From assembly GCA_013368315.1 (NCBI GenBank), contig JAACJM010000158.1:62001-126000 (forward strand): 64,000 nt of DNA, read 5' to 3'. This document shows, piece after piece, positions 47,581 to 58,565 of the stretch. Both the position numbers and the translations under genes were made by a program. The notes beneath the pieces are model-generated. The model did no database searches, was not told the origin of the DNA, and saw only the letters and a list, made by a program, of their open reading frames with translations. The stretch is from Tetrapyrgos nigripes (Eukaryota > Basidiomycota > Agaricomycetes > Agaricales > Campanellaceae). The stretch's first letter is position 1. The number at the start of each line of letters is the position of its first letter.

Positions 47581-48348
47581 CTATGTGGCCGAGTCCTGTG
47601 GTCGACAAGCTCTGTTCCTCCTCGTAGTTGCATCAGGTTCAGAAGTGAGGTTGTCAGCGTTCTCGACCCTCAGCGCCCTATTCTCCTCCTCCAGTCGTTC
47701 TGCGTGTAGACGAGTCTTGCGATACTTTAGGTGACTTCAGATGAAGTCGTCCGTGGCCCAATCGTGGGCATATCGATTTAGTTGAGGATATCTTGTGGAA
47801 GCCTGAGCAAATTTGGGGATGTCAGCGATGCCTAAAGCATTGCAAGTTATAGAGATGCACCTTCTTCCAGACCTGCTGCATGTTGACCATGTCCTGTTCC
47901 GTGAGAGGCAGAGTATCGTCTAGATACTTCTTGCATAATGAGTTTACATATTTCTGAGAATGTCTGTCAGTACCACAACTTCGAATGTAGAAGAGCTACA
48001 TCTACGCACCTTGACATCAGCATATATTGCTGGATCCCAACCCAGTTGTTTCCCAAGTGAGTATCCACCCCGACCAGGCCTACCCACCTCACCAGGAGGT
48101 TTGCAAATCTTCCTATCCTTCCTATGCGTAGAAGAGCCAGAAGTAGCTTCATCACCAGGTACAGCGGATGACTGAGTAGCTGGTATAGGAGAGGGTGAAC
48201 GAGACGATTCACGATGGTTTGGCATACTAGGAGGAGAAGAGCCGCCGGAATCTTGCGTAAGACTGGTACCCTCAGCTACAGGCAGTCTAGACCAGTCGGT
48301 TAGGCCAAAAGCTTGAGGACGACTGTGTATACTGGTGAAGAAGTTCAT
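47581..48348 (-). pseudogene. Conserved Agaricomycete hypothetical protein (GRPGRGG motif), one in-frame TGA
   Basis: Start MNFFTSIHSRPQAFGL at 48348, a Ser/Pro-rich linker, then the family signature VGRPGRGGYSLGKQLGW. A GTGCGT donor near 48008 and an acceptor near 47954 join to KYVNSLCKKYLDDTLPLT. After another intron (about 47860-47804) comes YPQLNRYAHDWATDDFI, then TGA at 47737-47739, followed in frame by SHLKYRKTRLHAERLEEEN, a C-terminal coiled coil ending at 47581. In relatives I recall, a basic residue sits where the TGA is, which fits CGA to TGA. Function is unknown; the family is usually found as many copies in repeat-rich mushroom genomes. Confidence 0.6.
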
Positions 48349-48837
48349 GACTGGAAGAGAGGCATGTCTTGATCCTGGCTTTATAGAAGTGCCAGGTGGC
48401 TGGCACGGAGCCAGAGGTACCAACTGTGTACATTGGACAAAGGAAAGAAAGAAGCTTGGACCGGCGGGTAGATCATGTGCTCGATTACCACATCGTCGAC
48501 AATTCTTCAAGTTTTTTCTACCTATTTTCTGAACTCAAACCCAATACTAAAGTGTTGGGAATTTTCTGAACTTGGCGTCTCTATCTCTACCTGAGGAGCA
48601 GAGAACACTATACTGCTACACAGTCGTCATTATGTTGGGTGTGTTATCAGAACCCATCCCCCTTTGTCAGATCCTGAAAAGGATCTGCTTTTATTGCCTT
48701 CTCCCTGCGCTGGAACCACTTGCTCAGCATTTTCCACCCTCCCCCAGTACCCGACAAAGAGAACGACTAGCCATCTGCTGCTTCAACTATAGATTCTAAA
48801 AGGACGCCCTCAGGTCTTTGCCAATTTGGTTGCCCCT

Positions 48838-49941
48838 ATGTCGACCGTGGAACAGCCCATGGATGTGGTGAAAGATCCAGAACCCACTGTGCCATCGAGG
48901 GGTTTGAAAAGGACTTTGGTATCAGTGAGTACTTGAAGCTCTCCGTTGGCTCTCCAAGTTTTTCTAACAACTTTCCCGAAGGATATTGAAGATCACGATG
49001 ACTCTACTCCTCTCAAGAATAGGCGAGTTGAAGGCGAAGATGGGAGTGTGGTCACGGAGCCAGCCCTGAGTGCGGTGCATCAGGATCAGATACAGAAACT
49101 CAAGCTCGAGATAGGCAAGCTTGTGCGTTGTCTCCAGTCGAAATAGCGATCGTTTCCACTCATTCCCGATCAGGAGACCACAGTATTGGAATACCAGAAC
49201 CAGATTCGGAAGAAGGAGGTGAGCTACCATTTGCTGGATTATCCTGGACCAATTTGCTAAAGGCCTCACCAGAAACTGATAGCATGTATGAAGGACGACA
49301 TGGATTCTGCTAAGCGAGCCAAAGTGGAGATGGCAGGTGTTGAAGAGCATTGGAAGGTAGTGTCACCCTTTTGTCGTTGTGGCTGTCGGCTTTTCTCCTA
49401 ATGACAATCACTTCAGTTAGAAAAAGACTGTCCTTGAAGGATGTCTTACCAACGTGCAACAGCTCCAGGAGGTACTGTTATTCCATGTCTTTCGCTTTCA
49501 TGATGCTGGCGTTTCTGATTGCGATGACTCCAGTCAGAACAGCAATTCTTTGACAAACATTTGGCCAAGATGGAAGAGCACTCGAAGGTAATATTACCTT
49601 GTTATCCTCTTTCTGACCTTCCTAATTCCAATCTCTTAGTCAGAAGAAAATTCCTTTAACCACTGTTTGGAGCTCTCGAAGGTATAAACATCTCATTCTG
49701 CTTTTCGCTGGCGTTTCCTTACAGCCATAATTATAGTCAGAAAAGGCTTCACTCGTACAACGCTTGGCTGAAATTGAAGTGACAGTATGTACCCCATCTT
49801 CTGACAACTTTTCCTTGCTCTGATCCCATTATCCAGAAGGCTGCCTGTGGTTTCGTTGATTTAGCACCTTTTGTACTTTTGCTCGTCAATCTATCACTGG
49901 GGTTAAACATCTTCACTTGGATCTGCTATACCAAGCCTTGA
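48838..49941 (+). CDS. Tail-anchored coiled-coil protein built from phase-0 microexons
   Basis: Nine exons, all phase 0: 48838..48924, 48982..49122, 49174..49218, 49273..49356, 49421..49471, then about 45, 42 and 48 bp, and 49837..49941. Total about 648 bp, 215 residues. The N-terminus is acidic/disordered (MSTVEQPMDVVKDPEP). Exon 2 onward is coiled coil (QIQKLKLEIGKL; ETTVLEYQNQIRKKE; QFFDKHLAKMEEHSK; SEENSFNHCLELSK; SEKASLVQRLAEIEVT). The last exon encodes one transmembrane helix (APFVLLLVNLSLGLNIFTW) and a short YTKP end, the topology of a tail-anchored protein. No premature stop. Family unrecognised; possibly a membrane tether or vesicle-type coiled coil. Confidence 0.68.
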
Positions 49942-50415
49942 AGTCAGGGATACCTAGGTCCTTGCTCTCACCCGACTGCTAAACCTACTGACTAGGGGCT
50001 AAAGAAAAGGCCATTCAAGTAAATGAAGTTGGGACAGCTGCTGGACCTAACGTTGTGATTGAGAGAAACGAAAGTGGTGGTGGATGAGTTTGTCAGCGTT
50101 TCTCTCTCCCTGTCCTCGCCTTCACTCTCGCATTTCAGCTGGACATTGCTGCCCTCTGTCTCTCCTGTTGCACAAACTCTGACACTTGGGCTAACACATG
50201 TCACGCCCAGAGTGTACGGACGTCTCTACTGGTCAGTGTTCTATACTAACTGGATATCCAGGAGGAGTATCCTTCCTGCCCACAGTGTCCATCCCACTTC
50301 ACAACGAGTTTACGGACATTCTCTCCCCATTACTGTTTACAAAGCACTCTGCGTGAGTCAAGCTTCAGTTTCAACTTCAGTTCCAGTGCTATTTTGTGCT
50401 CATCCCGGATAAGAA

Positions 50416-50879
50416 ATGTCATTCCAGTTCCTGACTCACCACACTCTCGGTGCTCCAAATACCGCTGATTCTGTCTTTGTCCTGGCTGATATCGCACAAC
50501 GTTACCTTTGGACTCTCTGGGAACTCAAAGTCGATATCATTGTGGTATCGTAAGTACAAGTTGATTCTATCTTCACTTCATTGACTTCATAGTACCAGCT
50601 GTGGGCCACACGTTCATCGTAACAGCAACCGACACTGGACCATCCATTGTTTGAGGCAATCCGGCTAGCAGGTCACTACTATCCACTGGGCTGGTGCTAA
50701 CTCAATTCTACGTACTTGTGAATGCCCACTTGACTTGATTTACGGTGAATGGACGGTCATGTAAGTTCACTGCATATTACCTTACACTTCTATTGACCTA
50801 TTCCTTAGTTCCAATGATCTTGTCCTCGAAGCAATGGCGAGAAATTTTAGAAACGGGCTGACACCCGCCCTTCTTTAGC
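50416..50879 (+). pseudogene. Unassigned small protein with one in-frame TAG
   Basis: ATG 50416 (MSFQFLTHHTLGAPN) continues through ADIAQRYLWTLWELKVD. A GTAAGT donor near 50550 and an acceptor near 50592 join in phase to SCGPHVHRNSNRHWTIHC. TAG at 50666-50668 interrupts, then VTTIHWAGANSILRTCEC, a further intron near 50760-50810 and NDLVLEAMARNFRNGLTP to a stop at 50879. Upstream 50100-50345 has Cys-rich pieces (LCLSCCTNSDTW; YPSCPQCPSHF) that may be earlier exons. Not recognised. Confidence 0.4.
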
Positions 50880-52857
50880 CGAAGTTCTCTGCATTTATGT
50901 TTTGTCATTTGCAATTGCTTAGTATATGTTCTCTGTACTTGCTGTCATGTAACGCAAATCTTCTTGCTACCAATCAAATCAAATGTATTATTTAAGGCAC
51001 AGATTGAATGGTCAGACTGAACTCCGCACAGCTTACTTGACCCAGACCCGCTCCCTCTTCCTCCTCTTCCAGACTTGCCTCTAGCTCATTCCTCTTTACT
51101 TTGCCCTATGCATCCCTCATTCTCGCTCATGCTAGTTCCCTCGGCTTGCTTACAATGGCGATCATAACAGAGCACTGCATTACCTTCACCAGAACCCGTA
51201 CTGTCTAGTCGAACGCGTTCTAGTTTTTTTTTCCTTCTTGGTCCCTCATCACCAACACCTGCACGCTACTGGGCCACAAGTGAGAATGCAGGTACGAAAG
51301 GTTCTCACTCCACCTGTGCAAAGGTTGTGGAAGGATGAAGAATTGTGCGTTTTTATTCGCCTTGGTTGATTCACCAGTCGTTCATATTTCCTCATTTTCT
51401 ACTAGATTCAAAAACACATGGAACCCAGACGGTACTCTGAGCCCCGTCCACCAAGAATATTGTCTACATCTCTTGTCTACATCAGCATCAATTTACCTCT
51501 GTAACCTTGCCAACAAGGAAGAACACCATTATCCAAGCAGTCTCCAAGCTTTGTTGCTTTGAGATTGTCCCTTTTCCTCTCGGGGTATATACCCTTCGTT
51601 ACCATGAACCAACCATGGATGCGTCACGACGTCGTACACTACGCAATTCAGAGTTGGATTAGGAGTCTCAGCAGGGGTATGGGTCTGTCTCACAGCGTCC
51701 TCTACGCACCCTCAGGATCAACGCCCACCCGAATAAGCCAAACTGTCGTTACTGGAGAGAGTTTCGTCGAGGTTATTGCATGTGCTGATCTTCCCTTTGA
51801 GAGGTTCCGAGGGTGGTTCCGTGGAGGACATGGAATACGAGTGAGTCGTTCCTGTTCCATGCTGCTCTTGTCATTTTTATTTCTTTTTCGCAATTTTTTC
51901 CATTGCCCTGCATGTCATGCTAACCACATGTGTGCATACATCCAGGTCTACTCCTCTGCCGCCTCTTCAACAAGAACAAACCAAGTCATGCTCTCATTCC
52001 AAATCCTCCTCCAACAAATGCGATTGCGGGTCCTTCCGTTCTTCCTATCCCCATACCTGCTTGACCACACATCGGTATCCTACTGGGACACTCTCATTAT
52101 CATCTTCGGCTACATGTAACTCTTGATGAGACTGCACTATCGTCTTGATGCCGGACACCGAAACCGACATCAATCAAAATCATACTTATGTCAAAATTCG
52201 AGTCGTGCCTGATGTGGAAGCTACTCTTTCACCGAAGCCAGAACAGTATGTACACACATTTGTGTTACCTTTTTTTTACTTATTGATCGTGTAATTCAGA
52301 GCACTTCACCTTTACATCCATAAGAATTCTGGAAGTAATTCCGACTTTCACAAGTTTAGAACCAGAGACTTGCTTTCTGCAGTAAGTGCAGGGAAATGGT
52401 ATGCTGTTCCTTTCTAAAACTTTCCCTTAATAGGTCCTACCCCTCACAAAGTACGACTGCAAAGTCGTTACCAATGCTCACTCACTCAAGTTTCTGCTCA
52501 CTTGTCTTTTTAAGACTTCAGACTTCAGTATTTGGTTCATCGTTGATACAGGCAGCTCTTTATGGTGCAGGTGCGTTCTGGCATCCTTTTCTTCATGTGA
52601 TTGTTTCACTAATATTCATGGTCTCTTAGAAAGCGTTCTTATCCACATCTAAACCCACACTCTGCTCACGTTCCTTTCTCGGGATTGGCAGTGCCAGCGC
52701 TTTCATTATAATGAGCCCTTCCATCTGCATGGTATATTTCTTGAAAGTTACCGTTCACGTCAAATTGCCTGAATATATTCCTTCAATTTTGGGTTTCTAC
52801 TATCTAGCAAGTTCTCCATTTTGCCCCCTCCTCCAAGTGCTTGACTTCCTGACAACA
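50880..52857 (+). other. Coding-like fragments, no gene assembled
   Basis: 51604-51840 reads MNQPWMRHDVVHYAIQSW and TRISQTVVTGESFVEVIAC, ends at a GTGAGT donor and may join near 51946. 52151-52250 reads MPDTETDINQNHTYVKIRV, with possible later exons (HKNSGSNSDFHKFRTRD; DFSIWFIVDTGSSLW). They could be two small genes or one multi-exon gene; evidence for any single model is weak. Confidence 0.3.
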
Positions 52858-55770
52858 ATGCATCAACATTTCAATCCCTTCACGCTGGTGGCTACACCTA
52901 ATCACACTCTGATACAGGCTATCTGTGCCTGGTTCAGCCAGGAAAAACTGCGTATCCAGGGTGGAAGTGGTGACTGGAACCCTTTCAAAAATTGGTTTGC
53001 ACAGGTCAAAGGCATGGGACGTGAGTCGACCAAGGGCTTACCCGATTACCAATGGTACATCAAGCACCCGCAATTTGGTCAGAAATTCCGGGCCAAGTTT
53101 GCCAAGAGGTGGAAAGGCAAAGACTTGGACGAGCGTTACTGTATGCATGAGATGTGTGTTTTGGCACAGGAGATGCTACTGCAGGAGGATAAGGAGACTC
53201 AAGAGGAGATCACGAAGGGCAATGCGGAAGACCATGAACGTCGGATTGACAAGGCCAAGAGGTTGGTTGCTGAGTGGGGATTCAATGTCTGACAAAGCCT
53301 CTAATGACTCTCTGGTCAAGCAGACGTGAGTATCTTCTTATTTCCTGTCTATTTGATCTTGTATAATGTCGCAAATATGTTGGAGTCGCAGCGCAACCAT
53401 TTGCCGATGTACTGAGAAGTCATACTGATTATTTCACGGTGGTTCTCTGTGGACGTCCTCTGGCTCCTGGTGAGGACAAGTTTGATTGCTACAGGGTCTC
53501 AGGGATGCTCAAACCAATCCAGGCATTTTTCTCAGGTATAGTTTGGGCACCACAAGGCCACTTCTCGTGGATGGCAAGATGAAGGGTTTAAAGATTCACG
53601 AATTCTGCCGTAACGACTTCGAAACAAAGTTCTTGAGTTACTTCATGGACTTCTTGCTTGAGACAGGAGAAGGTATGTCATTCAAATTGGCGGTGACTAC
53701 ATAGATACCGATATTGATAATAATGTTTTAGACTCAGTACCCAATCAAGGTCTAGAGCACAGCTTAGCCATGCAGGGGACCAATCCAGTGAATGATCCCA
53801 ACATTTCACCATCTGCCGCCAGTGATGAGAATGAGGGGAGAGCGTCAGTGCCACAAGAAAGCGCAGTAAAGAATGGGAAGAGCAGTGGAGGGGGAAGTAA
53901 GGGTAGCAACAAGGTGGAGACTAGTGCTCAAAAGGGGAAAGGGAAAGACACAGAGAATTCAAAATCGAGACGGCAAGGTGGGAAGGGAAAGAAGTCTGGA
54001 AAAAGGAGGGCAAAGAAGGGCGAGATGGAGGAGGAAGAGGCCAGAAGCTCGACATCAGAGGAGTCAGATGAGGAGGCAACATCTGCACTCCTCGAGGGTC
54101 ATAGATGTGTCAGTACATGCCCAAACCCAACGCCACTGATACTCAAGACATTTCTGGACAGTCTTCCCAATGGGTGGATTTCCGACTCGATTGTGGAGGC
54201 ACTCAAACGCCTACCTGCATAGGATCTCAAGGAAGTGGGCTTGGAGACCAACAACGTCATCGAGTTTAACCATGCCATGATGGCATTCACACATGATTAT
54301 CCCTCCCATGTGGAGGAAGGAGCATTGGTGGATCAGGCTCGATGAGATGAGTGTGGCTCAGTGGCTCAGCAGGGATGATGGAAGGGGAAACAAAGGGAGA
54401 CGAGGCCAGGGATAATGTTCAGATGGCTGAAGAGTCAGTGGAGAAGTGAGGTATCTGTGCATTGCGGGAATTTACATCTCCCGCATCAGAAGTCAACGCT
54501 GCGCAAGTTCTGGACAAGTTGACGGATATCTTTGGGCTTGCGGTTCCTGGTAAATGGAAGGCTGCAGTCAAATGGGTAGAGGCTCAGGATCCGGATGATC
54601 TCGACGGCGACAAGTGTTTGGACAGTCTCATCCCATCCTTGCTGGCATCATCTGACAACAAGTTGTCTTCTCCCTTGATGCCATCAGCTGATGCTAACAA
54701 TGCGCCTAGCTCTGATGAAGCGGCAATCACTTGGCTCCAACTCCTGCGACTCCAACAATCATCAATACTGATGATACCGCCTCTCCTGGCTGTGATGGGC
54801 TGGTAGAGGGTCCTGCAGTGAGTCCTCTGGGTGTTAATGCCGAGGGGAGAACATTGTCTCCTCCTCCTTCTGTGGGCAGCTCTTCTTTGCCTCTTGTCTT
54901 ATCTGCTGCACCTTCCGAGTTATCGTCTGCGTCTGGGAATGCAGCTAGCGCTGAGGATTCAGCCCCTACACTCTTATCTGCTGCTCATTCAGAGCTATTG
55001 TCTGCATCTGGCAATGCAGCTAGTGCTGAGGTTTCAGCCACTACACCTTCTGTGCCTGGTGACGAAATGGCAGTGGATGGTGTGGAGCCTGACTCGGTGT
55101 CCGAAGATCCAATGGGGTTCAAGTTTGATCGGTCAGATTGGCTGGCTACTTCCTGGATGACACAAGCAGGTGATTTTCTCAAGCTCAACGTAGCCATTCT
55201 AAAGACTAGTGTGGACAACGAGTTGTGTGAGGAGCTGTTGAACGAGTGGAGTGTCTTCAAGCATTGGCATTCATTTGAGAACCCCAAGGTCTGTCAAATC
55301 TTTGATATCAATCGGTCATTGTGCTCATGGTGCTCATGGTAACGTCAGAACGCATGCTTTAGTTCCAGCAGACGATCACTGGCAATCGGCGTTTGGTTCA
55401 AGAATGGAAAACAGTTCCGTCCCTTGACTCCTAGGGAGAGGAAAGATGGCCAAACAGATAAGATCCATGAGATGTTTCCAAGGTGGTGGAACTCTATCAA
55501 TCCTGGCTGGTGCAAATGAGTTGGGGATGGCGTCGAGAAATTCATTGAATACGGCAATACTGAAGTCCTTGGTGATTGGAGTTCGTTGGACAAATGCGGA
55601 TCTGGAGGTATCCTTTCTATCATCATGCTTCTGATTTGGTGGGCTGGTGCTGAATCCGACAAGACGCTGTTCCCAGCAGTGATGAGGGACGTCCTGGTGG
55701 TGCTTCAAGGTTTGAACAAAGGCAACAGGTAGGAAAATTGTGCCGATATAGTGGTCTTGGGCAGTAGAAC
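52858..55770 (+). pseudogene. Large decayed cargo-type gene, copy 3
   Basis: Begins MHQHFNPFTLVATPNH, then GRESTKGLPDYQWYIKHPQF and KFAKRWKGKDLDERYCM, the 'short-read/oligomer' N-terminal block of a fast-evolving Agaricomycete family. After introns near 53327-53390 and 53496-53535 comes VVLCGRPLAPGEDKFDCYR and VDGKMKGLKIHEFCRND. A Lys/Gly/Ser-rich basic region (QGGKGKKSGKRRAKKG) leads to LKTFLDSLPNGWISDSIVEA, matching the 20.0-kb block of the minus-strand cargo gene. TAG at 54220-54222 ends this frame. A Ser/Ala/Pro linker (SASGNAASAEDSAPTL repeated twice) and the Trp-rich tail (FPRWWNSINPGW; LSIIMLLIWWAGAESD) follow to about 55735, with a TGA near 55520 and shifts. Function unknown. Confidence 0.55.
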
Positions 55771-56144
55771 TCATGGTAAACGTCGTCGACGTGACGATGA
55801 GGATGAGGAGGACTCTCAGCCGTCAATGAAACACCATCAAACTCGTGCCACCATTGCTGATGATCATGTATCTTTAAGGACAATCTAGATCTGGACCTTG
55901 CCAAGTTTCGCTTCTTTTTGATTTGATTGATGTATTGTATATAGTTGAAATAAGTGGAGTATATTGGTGGATGAAGAGTAAGAATTAACATGTATGTATT
56001 GAACAAATTTGAATACATACAAGCCATCTTTATGTATGTACGTAGTACTTAAAGTTGTATTCATTGTCGAAGAGGGGCAAACATGTATGTAAGTACATGT
56101 GTATATTGAAAAATTATGATTACAAAGGCGTGAACAGTGCGTCT

Positions 56145-56660
56145 TTACTAGTCTTGGTAGTCGTCTTCGTCAGGTAGACCATCATCGATGTACTCAGTGT
56201 CCGATGGATCCTCATCATCAGGCACACGAGGTAGCTCGCTAGCAGGGGGGCCATGGTTATCAAACCAATCCTTGGCCTGTTCTTACAGATAATCAGCAGG
56301 GATCTTATGGAAGATGTATGCTCTAAATCAGAGGGCTTGTGTGAGCAGAATGAGAGGAGAAACATGAATGAGTGACGCACATGAGGGTGTGTGGGCCTTT
56401 GTTTATTTCAAAGACTTTGACACGAAGCCAGAAGCCGTGTTTTTCACAAAAAAGCAATACTCGACCTCAGGCAAGGTCGGCTGCACTGATGGAAACAAAG
56501 TGAGTGATTGAAAAAGAAAGGCAGGTGGCTATGCACCATCTTATGCAGCTGTCGCTCATTTCAGAAGCAAGAGCGACGTTGGGGTCCCCTGTGGTTTGGA
56601 TGCGATGTTGTGAGAAATTAGGTATCATGGTGGACGAATGATGAGTGCTAATATACTCGG
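56145..56660 (-). pseudogene. Acidic-tailed protein remnant
   Basis: The 3' exon reads KDWFDNHGPPASELPRV and an Asp/Glu-rich end (DPSDTEYIDDGLPDEDDYQD) to a TAG near 56145. Immediately upstream in frame is AYIFHKIPADYL, then TAA at 56283-56285 where CAA would read through. Farther upstream are QPTLPEVEYCFFVKNTASG and MSDSCIRW, separated by likely introns. Not recognised. Confidence 0.4.
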
Positions 56661-57389
56661 GAATAATATAGGCGAGAACGAAAGGAGCACGTGGAGGATC
56701 CCATGACGAAAAAAAAGATAGGTGGTGATGAAGCTGTCTGGAATGTTGGGCACCTACAGGTAAGTCGGGAGGAGGTGGCCTGGAAGCTATGGTGGTACAC
56801 TGGACTGTGATAGGTACACTGGACTGTAATAAGTATTAAAGGGCAGAGGGGGAAATGGAATGAGACAGGTACAGTAACCCAGAAGGCTCAGCGTACCTAG
56901 CATTCTGTAAACCAGACAAAACATCCTTCTCACATGGAAAACGTTGATATGAACTTGGGGGTCGTCGAGGAGAGAGCTTTGAGGAGAAGGGACAAGGTGA
57001 GGGGCTGGAGGTAAGTATCTTTGAGGAGGAGAGAAGGTGCTAGTCACTGTGTGACAAGAAAGTGGTGACCCATCTTGCCTCTTCAGTCACCAGTAGACGA
57101 TGCCGATCATCCTTGTCTCATGGAAGCCCTTGAAGTGAGTCCAATGGCAGGAAGGGACCGTTGGAAGGGAGACCAACCGTTGAGAGGGAGACCAAGGTGA
57201 TGGTCAGAGTTGAATGGTGGATTAGCCTAGCTGGAGGCCTGCTATGTCCAAATGGAGAGTACTAAAAGGGAATGCTAAGTGTAAATACGAATTGAGTAAG
57301 AGAACAAGTAGGTGCCAGACATGCCACTGAGCTAACCAATGCTAACTGACAGCCCCAGGACGGCTGGAAGGCTGAAGATACTGGGGGGT
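56661..57389. other. No supported gene
   Basis: A small duplication GGTACACTGGACTGTRATA at 56792-56830; otherwise nothing I can defend. Confidence 0.35.
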
Positions 57390-57475
57390 GAGTTGCCCCA
57401 TCGATTTGTAAATCAGTGTGCGGGCTCTGCCTGGTTGATTTATAAATTGTGTTACAGCATTGCCTGTCATAGGTC
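57390..57475 (-). repeat. Relic of the inner arm of the 15.6-kb element
   Basis: The reverse complement reads CAGGCAATGCTGTAACAC, AATTTATAAATCA and ATTTACAAATCGAT, matching 16373-16440 in order and spacing. It is isolated here, without termini or satellite. Confidence 0.6.
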
Positions 57476-58565
57476 TATCCATCACACAATGCAACTTCCT
57501 CGTTGGGGTCGTGGTCTTGTTGGTGAAGTTGGGCATGTCCACAGGAGAGACTCATGACAGCAGCATCTTGTATTCCCCCACACCTTCCCAGAACACCATC
57601 ATCTCAGATATGCCAACATCTCTTGCCGATGCTCTGAAAAAGTTTGGAGTTGAAGGTTCCTTTGATATGTATGCAGCGAGGCGATGTCGTACTCATATTT
57701 CCATACTGGAGGAGTAGCCCCACCTCCGGTATTCCAATATCCGCAAGGTCTGGCCATATAGTGAATCTGGCGTCCATATATCAATATGGGTGGCCATAAG
57801 AGGGGATGACTGTTGCTGGAATGGCTAGTGACCGGCATGAGATCGCAGTGAGCAGCCGGGAGCGGCACTGCAGTAGTCAGCACGGTTATCTACGGTTACA
57901 GGGTGAAGTATCTGGGCAGCACTGCAATAGTCAGCACGGTTACAGTGTTAAGAATCTGAGCAAACCTCATCAATCTCGCCTACCTCGCTTAATTCCCGTT
58001 TGCAGATCCGTACCCGTCGAGACTCGAGACCGTATTGGTCTTGATACATACTCTGTCCGCCTCGGTTTTAATTCCCCTTATCACCGGTTGCGGTAGCGAA
58101 GTGATAGCAAGTAGTAGAAAGTATACCCATCCGTATTGCAATACCGCCCCTGGTAATCTCTTCAGTGATCAAGTTCCTCTTACCCTCTATGTACTCATAT
58201 GTACTATATCAGAACTGATATATATGTAAACGGATCTTCGTCCTCTGTCCGCCTCAGAATAAATTTCCGCTTCTATCTTATATCCGGTAGTACATAGGGA
58301 GTGAAGCGATCGCAAGCACTCCTTTATATTGAATGTTACCTGATCACATAACAGGTAATATACGTAGGTTGTCAGTAGTAACACAAAGGTTGAAGTATAC
58401 GGGTATATCAGCGAACTAGTGGAGGCGGTATCCATATACCGTCAGACAGAAATTATATACAAGTGAACATAAATAAATTACAAGTCCATGGCATTCAGTC
58501 TGCCAACAGATAAATACGAAGGTGGAGTCCAGCGAAAACGTATGGTACGAGTCCAAACCTGTTCA
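57476..58565. other. No supported gene; short internal repeats
   Basis: AGCACTGCAATAGTCAGCACGGTTA-like units occur at about 57865 and 57916. 58080-58420 has two related stretches rich in GTAATCT/ATATACG. No coding evidence. Confidence 0.35.
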
